A stretch of 64,000 nucleotides of DNA, taken from assembly GCA_032717465.1 (NCBI GenBank), contig CM064632.1, positions 27,417,814 to 27,481,813 of the forward strand, written 5' to 3'. This DNA is from Coenobita brevimanus (taxonomy: Eukaryota; Arthropoda; Malacostraca; Decapoda; Coenobitidae). Below the pieces are notes generated by a model that had not been told where the DNA came from, made no database searches, and worked only from the letters and a program-made list of their open reading frames with translations. Each line of letters begins with the position of its first letter. Position 1 is the stretch's first letter. The position numbers and the translations under genes were made by a program. Of this stretch, positions 1 to 9,315 are shown piece after piece.

Positions 1-1785
1 AAGCGGCTTCAGTTTCTTAGCCTATTTGAGGGCCCTGCCCTCGATATTCTCCACAGAATTCGTGGAGACAATCTCACATATGAGATGATGAAAGCTGCAC
101 TCATTAAGGCGTATGGTCTCACAGTAGACGACGCCAAAGTTCAGTTCATGCGAGCTCGTCTCCAAGACAAGGAGACAGCTGTTCAGTTCCTTGATCGTCT
201 CACAGCTTACTTAAATGAATGGATGGAGAAAGATGAAACTCCTTCCACGCGTGAGGGGATAATTGACCTTATGCTGCGTACACAGCTAGAGAGGTCGTGG
301 CCTGCTGAGCTCATAGCACAGCTTAAGATCTGCCAGGTGAAAGATGCTAGCCAAATGGCAGAAAAGGCTGACGCATTCTTTACTGCATACGGGTATCAAA
401 CTCGTAAGCAAAACACCTGGAGCAGAAAAGATACTGCCAAGTCTGGGAAGCCGTCTCAGACTGAATCCCAGCACCAAGGCCGTTGTCAGAGTAATGGCCA
501 AGGTCCAAAACTGCAGTGGAAGGACCAGGGGCAAAACACTCAGAAACCTGAGTGGAAGCGGTACAACAAGTACCCTAACCAGCAGCAGTATCAGCCACGC
601 AATCGACCTTCGGGACAAACTTTTTCACCACCAGCTCAAAAGAGGCAGGAAGCGAATGCAGCCTTCATTCCTCAGCAGCAGCATGGTGGTCACGTCCCTA
701 CCAGTGTGGGTACTTCCCCACAGTTCACTAGTCCCACAGTGACAGTGAACCCCCCTCCACAGATGGCCAATGTTCCATCTCCTTATAATTCACAAGGCAC
801 AATGTTTGCCGCATCAATTCAGCAGCCTCATGAGTGGCTAGCTGCTTCCTCCACAGGCCCTCCCACAGGTGACAGTACCTTCCTTGTTCAGCCAGGGTTT
901 GTGGGAGGCATTCCTGTGAAGGTCCTGAGAGACAATGGTTCCTCAGATTGCTCTGTTAAGCAGAGTTTAGTTCGGCCTGAGCAGTATACAGGTCGACAGA
1001 TCCATGCAAACCTTATTGATGGACCAGTGAGATTGTTCCCTGAGGCACGTATCCAGGTGGCATCTCCATTTTATACTGGTACGACACTTGCAGTTGTCAT
1101 GCCAGAACCTTTATTTGACCTCATCATTGGCAATATTATTGGAGTCAAGGATAGTTGCTCCGATGATGACGCTCAGACTTCGGCTGCTGCGGTAACACGA
1201 GCCATGACTGAGGCTCCAGACTGTGTCACCCCAGTGATCATTGAATCGCCGCAAGATCTGATGCGTAGTCAACTTGTTGTGCAAGAACAACATTCTGACC
1301 CGACACTTGCTGCCGTGCGGAACAAACAAAAGGGTCGAGTGATAAAGTATTCACGGGGAGGTCGAGCCAAGTTCCTTTGCAAACAAGGACGGCTCTACCG
1401 TGAGTCACGAACACCCGAGGGCGAGGTTCGACTGCAGTTTGTCGTTCCCGCCAAGTACCGCCTAGCAGTGTTACAATGGGGTCATTGTTCAGCCTCAGGA
1501 GGTCACATGGGCAAAAGGAAGACCCAGGGCCGTATCCGAGCTGACTTTTTCTGGCCAGGGATGGGACGGGACATAGATAGTTTTGTCCGTTCCTGCAGTG
1601 TGTGTCAAAGTAACACCACTAATCAGGGACATGTCCTTCCTGTGCCGTTCATAACCACACCTGTAATCTCTGAGTCAGTTGAGAGACAGGGTAGTGGTGA
1701 AGTGGGTGCAGACCTGACGTCTCGCCCATTGGCCCCACAGGACACAGCATGTCCAGGGCCTGTACATACATATTATGTACCGTAG
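1..1785 (+). CDS. Gag-protease-integrase zinc finger polyprotein, GMR1-like, 5' partial
   Basis: The frame is open from base 1, so the first methionines (codons 29-30) are probably not the start. About 594 codons are present. The N-terminal part (to about residue 145) is alpha-helical and capsid-like, with a region resembling the GMR1 Gag segment from which the vertebrate SCAN domain derives. Residues ~145-235 are basic and rich in Q, N and P. No CCHC zinc knuckle is seen there, although one is usual in Gag. A retropepsin-like domain follows with DNGSS at residues 311-315 where D-T/S-G is expected, and a hydrophobic FDLIIGN segment downstream. The C-terminal part has the integrase zinc finger H495-x6-H502...C532-x2-C535. 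The frame ends about 50 residues later in unrelated sequence that runs into the tandem repeats. The family assignment is from domain order and motifs; the loss of the integrase core is directly visible. Confidence 0.75.
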   Translation, partial: KRLQFLSLFEGPALDILHRIRGDNLTYEMMKAALIKAYGLTVDDAKVQFMRARLQDKETAVQFLDRLTAYLNEWMEKDETPSTREGIIDLMLRTQLERSWPAELIAQLKICQVKDASQMAEKADAFFTAYGYQTRKQNTWSRKDTAKSGKPSQTESQHQGRCQSNGQGPKLQWKDQGQNTQKPEWKRYNKYPNQQQYQPRNRPSGQTFSPPAQKRQEANAAFIPQQQHGGHVPTSVGTSPQFTSPTVTVNPPPQMANVPSPYNSQGTMFAASIQQPHEWLAASSTGPPTGDSTFLVQPGFVGGIPVKVLRDNGSSDCSVKQSLVRPEQYTGRQIHANLIDGPVRLFPEARIQVASPFYTGTTLAVVMPEPLFDLIIGNIIGVKDSCSDDDAQTSAAAVTRAMTEAPDCVTPVIIESPQDLMRSQLVVQEQHSDPTLAAVRNKQKGRVIKYSRGGRAKFLCKQGRLYRESRTPEGEVRLQFVVPAKYRLAVLQWGHCSASGGHMGKRKTQGRIRADFFWPGMGRDIDSFVRSCSVCQSNTTNQGHVLPVPFITTPVISESVERQGSGEVGADLTSRPLAPQDTACPGPVHTYYVP

Positions 1786-2280
1786 GTTAAGGGGGAAGTT
1801 GAGAGGCGACTCGAGGCTATGGAAGACCCGAGTTTGCACAAGGATACTCAGCTTCCCGGTACTAATATATGTACCGTAGGTTAAGGGGGAAGTTGAGAGG
1901 CGACTTGAGGCTATGGAAGACCCAAGTTTGCACAAGGATTCTCAGCTCCCCAATACTAATATAAGTACTGTAGGTTAAGGGGGAAGTTTGAGAGAGAACT
2001 CCGCAGAGGTGACTTGAGGCTATGGAAGACCCAAGTTTGCACAAGGATTCTCAGCTCTCCGATACTAATATAGGTACTGTAGGTTAAGAGGGAAGTGAGA
2101 ACTCCGCAGAGGCTACTTGAGGCTATGGAAGACCCGAGTTTGCACAAGGATTCTCAGCTCTCCGATACTAATATAAGTACTGTAGGTTAAGGCACAGGTT
2201 GAGGACCCGTGTGCAGTTCGAGGCTATGGAAGACCCGAGTTTGCACAAGGATTCTCAACTTGCCGACACTAATCGTGTGC
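1774..2280. repeat. Tandem array, five units of 94-109 bp
   Basis: Five head-to-tail copies start near 1774, 1868, 1962, 2071 and 2174. Each carries GTAGGTTAAG near its start, GAGGCTATGGAAGACCC in the middle and TTTGCACAAGGAT near its end. The first two units are 94 bp. Later units differ by an inserted GAGAACTCCGCAGAGG-type segment. The first unit overlaps the stop codon region of the upstream reading frame, so the array is joined directly to the truncated pol gene. Minus-strand open frames here only reflect the repeat. Confidence 0.9.
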
Positions 2281-2870
2281 TAAAATTAATGGCGACCTCG
2301 AGTGTACTTTTCGTAGCATGTACTGATTGCTAGGCAGAGAGAGTAATTGTAACGTAATAAGAATTTTGTCTCATTGACACTTTTGATGCTCCACCTCAAT
2401 TGGTTTTGCAGGTTCAGCAATGGGTGTAGCAGATTTGCTGTGCGGACCAGCTGATCGTCTGCCGCACGCTGCCGCCTCTTCTCCTCTGCCTTCGTCGTCG
2501 TCATATTATTATTATTGTGTCATTTTACACATAGGTACAGTCACACTACAACTGTCACACCTACACCGTGTATTACATACATCACACTACACAACAATTA
2601 GTTGTCAGTGTAAATGTAGCGACTTTTCGCTCAGTTTGACCTGAGTACAGGATTTTCACCATCATCACGGAGTTTTTCCCTCAAGCTTGCTTCTATTAAC
2701 GTAAATACGAGGTTTTTTCACTCACTGGCGACTGCGACTTTCTCCTGTAGCAGGATAGCACACACACCACAGTGTGAATCTTGTGTGAATGACTTAGGAT
2801 GTGTACCTATATATATATATTTCACAAATTTTTTCCCATAAGGAAAAAATTTAATTTTGTAGGGGCGTAA
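2281..2870 (+). other. Non-coding internal part of the retroelement with polypurine-like end
   Basis: No coding domain is recognised. At 2291 there is TGGCGACC, the same octamer that follows the 5' LTR of the other GMR1-like element (26405), but no LTR end precedes it here. A short (TA)n lies at about 2809-2820. The last bases before the candidate LTR, TAGGGGCGTAA, could be a degenerate polypurine tract. Confidence 0.4.
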
Positions 2871-3937
2871 TGTCACGAATCAATTCGCGACATTTCCCTT
2901 TTGTGAGAAGCCACGAACTATTAGTGGAAAACTCACTGTGTATCGCTCAGTTAACCGTTTCTCTCTCCATTTCGGAGTATACTTTTCAAAACATTCGTCA
3001 CTTTCAAAAGTGACCGATTTAATGCACATCACTAAGTGCTCTACTGAGCGATACAATTATTTCTTTATTGTTCGCCCCTGCTTGCCTCAACTGTTAGCCA
3101 TGCCTTCTTCCGGTGGCTTGTACGTCCTGCCTATACATCATTTGAATTCAGTCTAGTTGTGGCTTTGACGGAGAGAGGTCCTGTGCTCCAGAAGTGTGAG
3201 AGGTCAGCTAGCACCCAAGCTCCACAGAGTACAGTTTCTCCAAACTCCTACCCCTTGGTGATACAAAGCATTCATCGTTCAGTATTTCCTTTTGTTTTCC
3301 TAGTCTTAAGAGTTTAATTAAGGTGTTTTTTTCTAGGCATAAGTATTTAGCTTTTGTGTGAGTGAATGAGTGCGTCTCATTGATTTGATTTGAAATGTAA
3401 CGTTAAATTGATTTTTTTGTAATCAATAAATTTAACAGTTCTTTTTCTTGAACTTAATGTAAAGTAAAATCTTGTTTCATTTCTCCAAATTAAGCTTATT
3501 TCCCACATAGCTCCTAGCTTGCATAGACGTTTTACTATTCATAACTGGTACTTAGACCAGTCTTGTTGTATTAACTTAATATCCGTTGTGCCACCTAGGA
3601 GTTTAAGCATCAGCAAGAACCTGTTATTATTATTAGTATTAGTTATTATTATTATTAGTATTAGTTATTTATTGTCAGGGGTGAAGTAACTTTCTCCAGA
3701 GGCTAACAGTACTAATTCAGCATTTGTGAGTAATTAGTCTCTGCTGTGTACTGTTGAGAAAGTTTATAAATTCTCGTTCTCAGAGAATCGTGCACAAGCC
3801 AGCGTAAAGTAATCGTTGCTTGATGTAGCAGGACAATCATTGTCCCTGCTCTTCAATATTATTGAATATTAATATCAATTAAATAATACATAGCATTTAT
3901 TTTAAAAACACCGTGTTATTATAAAAACCCCATGACA
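2871..3937 (+). mobile_element. Candidate 3' LTR (about 1.07 kb)
   Basis: The segment begins TGTCACGAAT just after a G-rich stretch and could end at CCATGACA (3930-3937). The ends TGTCA and TGACA are inverted complements, as expected of LTR termini. A polyadenylation signal AATAAA lies at 3425. The sequence after 3937 changes abruptly to a tRNA-like fragment. There is no second copy in the window to confirm the boundaries, so this is an inference. Confidence 0.4.
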
Positions 3938-3985
3938 CCGATCACAAGCTCAGCGCGCTACCACTGTGCTACCGCGCCCCCCAGA
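3938..3985 (-). repeat. tRNA-like SINE head fragment
   Basis: On the minus strand the sequence reads GGGGCGCGGTAGCACAGTGG and continues GTAGCGCGC. It contains a good RNA polymerase III A box (TAGCACAGTGG). No B box follows, because the candidate LTR begins about 45 bp in. This is probably the head of a tRNA-derived SINE cut by insertion of the LTR element. A short (GA)n follows at 3983-3999. Confidence 0.45.
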
Positions 3986-4359
3986 GAGAGAGAGAGAGAC
4001 CCTGAGGGGCGGGGCCGGGTAACGAGCCTATGAGTCGAAGATAAATTCAATTAGACTGTTTTTTTCTATTCATTTTATTTTGTTCAGTATATTTACTTTT
4101 TAAACATACAGATGCATTTAGTCATATCTGGAAAGTCCTCATTAACTCCATCATTGCTTGAGTGCTCCCCTGGGGTGAAAAAAAAAATATATAATAATTC
4201 TAAAGAAAACATAATGGTAAAGAGACGTTCTCGTACTGAATTGATTAGGAAACGCAGGACAGGAGGCGGAAAGATTGGGAAGCGGAGCCCAGGATGCCGG
4301 GAGAAAATGCGTTAACTTGTGAAGAAGGCGAGGGTAACAACATCACGCCAGGACACCCC
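3986..4359. other. No recognisable feature
   Basis: Short (GA)n at the left edge, then AT-rich followed by purine-rich sequence. The short open frames here show no recognisable domain. Confidence 0.5.
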
Positions 4360-4423
4360 CTTCACCCTCTCCCCATCTTCCCAAGTTCAGCTCGGTTCAG
4401 TTTCTCTTGCCCCCCTCCCCCCT

Positions 4424-4457
<34 letters not shown>

Positions 4458-5165
4458 CATACTGTTTCTCCGTTCCTATCCATCCTCACTCTACCATCAT
4501 CTGTTTCTCGTTCCCTATCCAACTGCTCTAAATCTTATCCTTTTTTTTATCCAACCATCATTCTATCCTTTCTCCTTCCCATCATACTCGTAATCCATTG
4601 CTACTCATTCCTCCATCATCCTAATCCTTCTTTCTTTCATGCCATCCCTTCCTTCTCTTCCTTCACCAAATACCTTCCCTTCCCCTCCTTCCCGAAATCT
4701 TTTTCACTCAGATACTTCCCAAACTACCTTCCCTCTGTTTTTGTTTCTCTCTCTTCCCCTAATTTTGATTTACTGTTACCTGGCTAAGTTACACTCCAGT
4801 CATTATCAGTCCTTCCCCTTCCAAACCTTCCCCCTCCCCTCCGCTTCCCATCTCTTCTCCTCCCTTCCCTTTGCCTTTCTTTTCTTTTCGTTTCCTCTCC
4901 TCCCCTTCCATCCCCTTCATTCTCCTCTCTTCTTTTCCTTTCGCTTCGCTTTCCCTTTCCTCTTCTTCCATTCTTTCTCTTCGCTTCTTTTCCTTTCTAT
5001 TCCCTGCTCCTCTTCCCTCATCTCCTTCCTTCCCCTCCTCTCCTCTCTTCTTTTCCTTCCCCATCCCCTTTCATTTCCTCTGCTCTCCTCTCCTTCCCTT
5101 CCTTCTCTCCTCCTCTCCTGAAATATCCTTACCTTTGTCTCACTCCCACCCATTCTTACCTCAAC
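4360..5165. repeat. Polypyrimidine/polypurine tract (~800 bp)
   Basis: The plus strand is almost entirely C and T, including (CT)n at 4425-4458 and many TTCC, CCTT and TCCCC blocks. This strand asymmetry produces long open frames in several registers (serine, proline, phenylalanine and leucine on plus; glutamate, lysine, arginine and glycine on minus). They have no protein-like complexity and are not genes. Confidence 0.9.
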
Positions 5166-5440
5166 TTTTCATTTCCTGCATTTTCTGCACGTGGGATTTC
5201 ACAGCGAGGTTACTCAGCGTGCTACCATTTGCCTACTGGCTAACAGCCGTGAAACTCATAGGCTTAAACTTCAGAGGACCCGTGCTGTGTATTACATGAC
5301 AATACTATTCAAACCGTTCTAGAACTGTAACACTGGCACATAAGATACGGCCTTCTCCACCCGAGAATATCAGAAGAAGTTAGAAAAGTCTCTTGATTGT
5401 ATTATTAGATGTGAGTGGACGAAGGTATAAACTATTTATC
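5166..5440. other. No recognisable feature
   Basis: Mixed-composition sequence without recognisable coding, RNA or repeat signature. Confidence 0.5.
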
Positions 5441-5447
5441 TATAGCC

Positions 5448-5500
5448 AGACGCTATAATCTCGTAAGGGGTGGTCGTTTGTCTTTGAGTTTGTCTGCCAA
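5448..5500 (-). mobile_element. RTE-like LINE 3' end, short fragment
   Basis: The sequence AGCCAGACGCTATAATC followed by TCGTAAGGGGTGGTCG is homologous to the last codons and 3' end of the RTE-like LINE at 10177-10981, on the same (minus) strand. Only about 50 bp is preserved. Confidence 0.55.
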
Positions 5501-5534
5501 CCCACTTGCTGACTCGTAGGGAACACGTATGAGC

Positions 5535-5800
5535 TGGTCATGTGGTTACCACCCAATGCTGTATATGGTTTCCAGGCTAACAGGACATCATTTGGCTTGC
5601 CACTCAATGTAAAGCCAAATGAAAAGTAAAGAGGAGTAATAAAATGAGACTGGAAAGATGGGAGAAACAGGAAGAGAGGAAGGCAGACAGAAAAAGAGTG
5701 AAAAAGGTGAAGTAAGTAGTAGGCAGCACTACATCAAGTGAGTGGATGGTGGTCGATGTAATCAAAGCTCCTAAATCCTGAAGCCTATTCACTGTTATTA
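5535..5800 (+). repeat. Rep-D dispersed repeat copy
   Basis: Shares about 230 bp, with indels, with the reverse complement of 33357-33600. Common blocks include GTTACCACCCAAT, AGAGTAATAAAA-like sequence and GTAGTAGGCAG...CTACATCAAGTGAGTG. Shorter pieces recur near 17345 and 40300. It may be a SINE body, but no polymerase III promoter is obvious at this copy. Confidence 0.65.
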
Positions 5801-5948
5801 TTCCACGAGATCAGCTTGCATCCCACATTTCAGATTGCTGTCAGCAATAATACTGAAAGACTAGACATATTCTTTTCATCTCGTGTTTCAGATATTATCG
5901 TTAAAACTGTGGGCTTGTTTTCACACGTCTGAGTACTCAGTTTTAATA

Positions 5949-5951
<3 letters not shown>

Positions 5952-6014
<63 letters not shown>

Positions 6015-6135
6015 CCTATCCCCTGCCCTCCATTACTTTCACCTGCCTACCAACAACACTGTTAGTTGGTAAATATTTACCAACTCTTTATACGGCAGTG
6101 AGGTGGTTTAGGCAGCCCAGAGCTGGTTTACCCTT
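5952..6135 (+). repeat. (CT)n plus 150-bp repeat, left member of an inverted pair
   Basis: A (CT)n of about 59 bp is followed by about 130 bp that reappears in reverse complement at 8925-9088, including CCTATCCCCTGCCCTCCATT, CCAACAACACTGTTAGTTG and GGCAGCCCAGAGCTGGTTTA. The microsatellite sits on the same side of the shared sequence in both copies. Confidence 0.85.
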
Positions 6136-6384
6136 ACATTACCATAAGTCAGTCACGACCCGCATCCACAAGCGATGTTTTCCAATTCTTCCGACAAACG
6201 AGTCTCCCTAGTAGTGGATAATAAAAAAATGATATTCCTCTTGCCACATTTTTCACTCTAATATGGTTCTGAAGTGTCTGGCAACCGTATAAGAAAAAAT
6301 ATGTATAAAGAAATGCAACTTAACCTAAAGAAGTATTAAGAACAAACTCTCTGGCTGGTGTATAATCTTCAGAGATTCAAGATG
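6136..6384. other. No recognisable feature
   Basis: AT-rich spacer between the inverted repeat copy and the next Mite-A fragment. Confidence 0.5.
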
Positions 6385-6440
6385 TATATCTCGTTGGCTT
6401 AGGTGCTCCCGCAACACTTCTTGCTCAGCGATTTATTCTG
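6385..6440 (+). mobile_element. Mite-A left terminal inverted repeat, solo
   Basis: Contains GTGCTCCCGCAACACTTCTT and then AGCGATTTATTCTG, a diverged version of the Mite-A end. No clear partner end is seen before the minisatellite that follows. Confidence 0.55.
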
Positions 6441-6506
6441 TGGTGTAAGGAACCTAAAGACATGGCTGGGCCTATTAGGTGTGTGTGTATACATGGTGTG
6501 TAGAGT

Positions 6507-7050
6507 TAAGAAGGATCTAAATGTCTGTCTTAGGATCGTGTGGAGGGATCTGACTGTCACTGAGGATCGTATAAAGAGGGATCTGATTGTCTCTGAAGAT
6601 CGTATTACGAGGGATCTGACTGTCTTTGAGGATTGTACTGAGGAATTTGACTGCCTCTGACGATCGTATAGAGGGATCTGCTTGGTTCTGTGGATCGTAT
6701 AAACAGGGATCTGATTGTTTATGTTGATCGTATTAAGTAGGATCTCATTGTATCTGAGAATCGCATAAAGAGGAGTCTGAATCTCTCTGCGGATCGTATA
6801 AAAATGGATCTGAGTATCTTTGAGGATCGTATTAAAAGGATCTTATTGTCGTTGAAAATCGTAGTATGAGGGATCTGAATGTCGTTGGCGATCGTACAGA
6901 AATCTGATTGTCTTTGAGGATCATATAAAGAGCATCTGATTGTTTGGGGATCTTATAGAGGATCTAATTGTTTGTGTATCTTATAAAGAGGATCTGATTG
7001 TTTCTGAGGATCGTACAAAGAGAGATCTAATTCCTTGCGGATCGTATAGA
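6507..7050. repeat. ~36-bp minisatellite, about 15 diverged units
   Basis: Units resemble GAGGATCGTATAAAGAGGGA followed by TCTGATTGTCTCT. Length varies because of small indels. Where 36 bp is kept, a 12-residue periodic open frame (RDLTV-ED-type repeats) results, which is a by-product of the repeat. A Mite-A fragment lies to the left and a full Mite-A copy to the right. Confidence 0.85.
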
Positions 7051-7077
7051 CTATAGAGCGAGATGATTGTCACAGAG

Positions 7078-7270
7078 GATTGCATTTTCAGTGGTACTGG
7101 AGATCTCGCAACACCTCTGTCCCAGCAATTTATTTTCAACATTTAGCTTTCGCTTCAATATCCTCGTGTGCTACCAATGTGAACCAAGTCAGTCGCAAAA
7201 TGATAAAACGTACTACGCAAAAACAAATCGCGAAAGACACCTGCAATACGGCTCTGGGCAAACTGGGTTC
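7078..7270. mobile_element. Mite-A copy
   Basis: The left end GCAACACCTCTGTCCCAGCA continues into ATTTATTTT. The right end carries AAACAAATCGCGAAAGACAC followed by CTGCAATACG, which is its inverted complement with mismatches. The interior shows no coding capacity. Confidence 0.6.
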
Positions 7271-7454
7271 TTGAACCGTATTTGGTGCCTTCGTAACACC
7301 GATGCATGCACTATTTATCTTGCCTGTTACACTTCCAGTGAGTTGTTGTTTGTTACTGCTGCAAACTACCTCTATATTAAAGATACGAAGGACCAATAGA
7401 AGAATACCAGAATGTAAAGTGGAAATTAAACACCTAAGGAATATGGGCATTTTC

Positions 7455-7905
7455 TTCGTTGAACAGGAGGCTTCGTAAAACCTGTCCCTTAGTGATTTAT
7501 TTATTTTGGATACTCGTTTGACAATTGGATTGTTTAAATATCGATGCAGTTTGTATCTATAAAAAATAATAGGATATTAAGAGGTACTGAGCAGAAATAC
7601 AACGGGATATTAACAGGTATTGAGAAGAAATACAATGGGATATTAACAGGTACTGAGCTGAAATACAAAGGAATATTAACAGGAACTGAGCTGAAATACA
7701 ACGGGATATTAACAGGCACTGAGCAGAAATACATCAGGGTATTAACAGGTACTAGGCAGAAATACACCAGGATATTAAAAGGCACTGAGAAAAAATACAA
7801 CGGGATTTTAACAGGAACTGAACACAAATACACCAGGATATTAACGGGTACAGAGCAGAATAAAACACCATGGAAGCAATGTTACGAGAGCAGAGCTCCA
7901 GTCAC
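7455..7905. mobile_element. Mite-A copy containing a 33-bp minisatellite
   Basis: The left end (7455-7500) reads GGCTTCGTAAAACCTGTCCC then TTAGTGATTTATTT. A diverged right end (about 7858-7905) reads GGAAGCAATGTTACGAGAGC, close to the inverted complement of the Mite-A end. Between them lies a minisatellite. This is the clearest case in the window of an array growing inside an inverted-repeat element. Confidence 0.55.
7565..7866. repeat. 33-bp minisatellite, nine units
   Basis: The unit is GGGATATTAACAGGTACTGA followed by GCAGAAATACAAC. Because 33 is a multiple of three, both strands stay open: the plus strand reads an 11-residue repeat (NGILTGTEQKY) and the minus strand VPVNIPLYFSS. There is no start context, domain or unique flank to suggest a real protein. 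Confidence 0.9.
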
Positions 7906-8031
7906 TTAAAATGTGACCTAAGGTGCCACACATGTCAGTAAGAGACTACTCGGGTGCTGCGCCACTGCTTGCCCTCCTTCGTTATTCAAACACTGACCTG
8001 TTGTATAAGTAGGAGAGTCCCCCCTGTCCTG

Positions 8032-8069
<38 letters not shown>

Positions 8070-8358
8070 CCTCGACCTCATATTCTGATGTACCACCTTC
8101 ATCTGTTAACTTTTTTTATATGTAGTTTTGTTCTTGCTGCCATCAAAAGAAATATATTTAGGAAAGTCTCCCCTTCCCCCACTTAATTACACCAGCCGCC
8201 CATTTACTCTTAAGGCTTCCTCGTATCTCGATTAAATAAGTCTCACAAGATACATTTAATCGCCAGTAATCTGCAAGATTAAATTACACATCAAAGTACA
8301 GACCTTAGTTCAGACTGCCTTTTCACTATGATATATCTACGAGTGTAATTATGCCGCT
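7906..8358. repeat. Mostly unassigned sequence with (CT)n at 8032-8067
   Basis: A 36-bp (CT)n. The rest is AT-rich and has no recognised feature. Confidence 0.7.
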
Positions 8359-8562
8359 ATAATTTTTTTCACTTTAGTCTGGCGCAGATACTTTTATCTC
8401 CTTGTGCAGTTTGTGTATCTCAATAGACAGTATTGTGGCTGTACGCCCTTGTCATAGCACTTCTTCGTGACTAGTACAATTTTCTAGTATTAATCTCTTG
8501 CAACAACTCAGTACTCAAGATGGGGAGATAGTAAATTTTAGGTCAGGTTAAAGAGGATACAT
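8359..8562. mobile_element. Mite-C copy, diverged
   Basis: The left end TTTTTTTCACTTTAGTCTGG and the right end GGTCAGGTTAAAGAGGATAC correspond to the Mite-C inverted ends. The interior shares GTCATAGCACTTCTTCGTGA, the reverse complement of the Mite-C internal TCACGAAGAAGTG-type block. Confidence 0.6.
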
Positions 8563-8564
8563 TA

Positions 8565-8743
8565 ATACTGTAATTATAGTAAAGAAGAAACTCCCTAACA
8601 CCTTTTTGTAAGCGATATATTTTGCTTTTAAAGACTGCCATTCCCTGAAAAATAATGTAAATAAGGACCTTAACCAGCAACATCCAAACATAAATCGCTT
8701 AGGAAGAGGTGATATGGAGCGACGAGCCCTTGTCATGGTCGGG
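8565..8743. mobile_element. Mite-A copy abutting a Mite-C copy
   Basis: The left end carries AACTCCCTAACACCTTTTTG then TAAGCGATATATTTTG. The right end carries AAATCGCTTAGGAAGAGGTG. The two ends are inverted complements with a few mismatches. Confidence 0.75.
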
Positions 8744-8924
8744 GTTATTTAAGGTTTCTTGTCCAGCTATTAACAGACAATCTTATTCAGAGAGAGAGAG
8801 AGAGTAATAAAACACAAAAACAAAACAATAACAAGGGAAGAGGAAAGCGACGGATAAAATAAAGATGCTAGAGAGACCAGTAAGGAGAGAGGCGGCGGGG
8901 TGGAAGGTTGGGGTACACAGGGTT

Positions 8925-9050
8925 TACGTTAGGGTAAACCAGCTCTGGGCTGCCTACACCGCCTCACCGGTGTATGAAGCGTTGGTAAATATTTTTCAAC
9001 TAACAGTGTTGTTGGTAGGCAGGGGAAAGTAATGGAGGGCAGGGGATAGG

Positions 9051-9088
<38 letters not shown>
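8925..9088 (-). repeat. 150-bp repeat plus (GA)n, right member of an inverted pair
   Basis: Reverse complement of 5960-6130: TAAACCAGCTCTGGGCTGCC, CAACTAACAGTGTTGTTGG and AATGGAGGGCAGGGGATAGG, then (GA)n at 9056-9087. The two copies bracket about 3 kb. Confidence 0.85.
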
Positions 9089-9089
<1 letters not shown>

Positions 9090-9315
9090 TACTCTAGTGC
9101 CGTATTCCAGCTCACAGAACGACTTGATTCCCCTGAGTCATAAGTCATGGTCGCGTTCACTACGACGGCGTACTGAGTTCCTTTTTTTTTTCTCCCTTCA
9201 GCCGATTTTACTTAATTCACGCAAGACATCCAATACCAGGCGAGTTAGTGATGGTTCTTTCTAAACCCTCTAGTATAAAAAATCTCTGCTGTTAAAATAA
9301 TAATAATAATAATAA
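9089..9315. other. No recognisable feature
   Basis: Poly-T run near 9181-9190 and (ATA)n at about 9296-9316. Otherwise nothing recognised. Confidence 0.5.

Larger units (their letters stand above)
1..3937 (+). mobile_element. GMR1-like Ty3/Gypsy retroelement, 5' end off window, pol-deleted
   Basis: Coding part (1-1785), a tandem array (1774-2280), about 590 bp of non-coding sequence and a candidate 3' LTR (2871-3937). The coding order Gag, protease, integrase zinc finger with no reverse transcriptase between them matches the better preserved GMR1-like element at 25612-31971. No integrase core, reverse transcriptase or RNase H is visible after the zinc finger, so the rest of pol was apparently lost. 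This would make the copy a non-autonomous derivative or a decayed one. The right boundary is an inference from LTR-like TG...CA termini. The 5' LTR lies outside the window, so it cannot be checked here. Confidence 0.6.

Noticed and set aside
2288..2300. Primer-binding site of another LTR element (TGGCGACC)
   Set aside because: The octamer is shared with 26405, but the preceding sequence does not match the end of either LTR in the window.
4639..5299. Long open frames of 90-160 codons on both strands
   Set aside because: They lie in a pyrimidine/purine tract and have only a few residue types in each frame, so they are composition artefacts.
7544..7909. 121-codon frame with an 11-residue repeat
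   Set aside because: Follows from a 33-bp minisatellite whose length is a multiple of three. The opposite strand is equally open.
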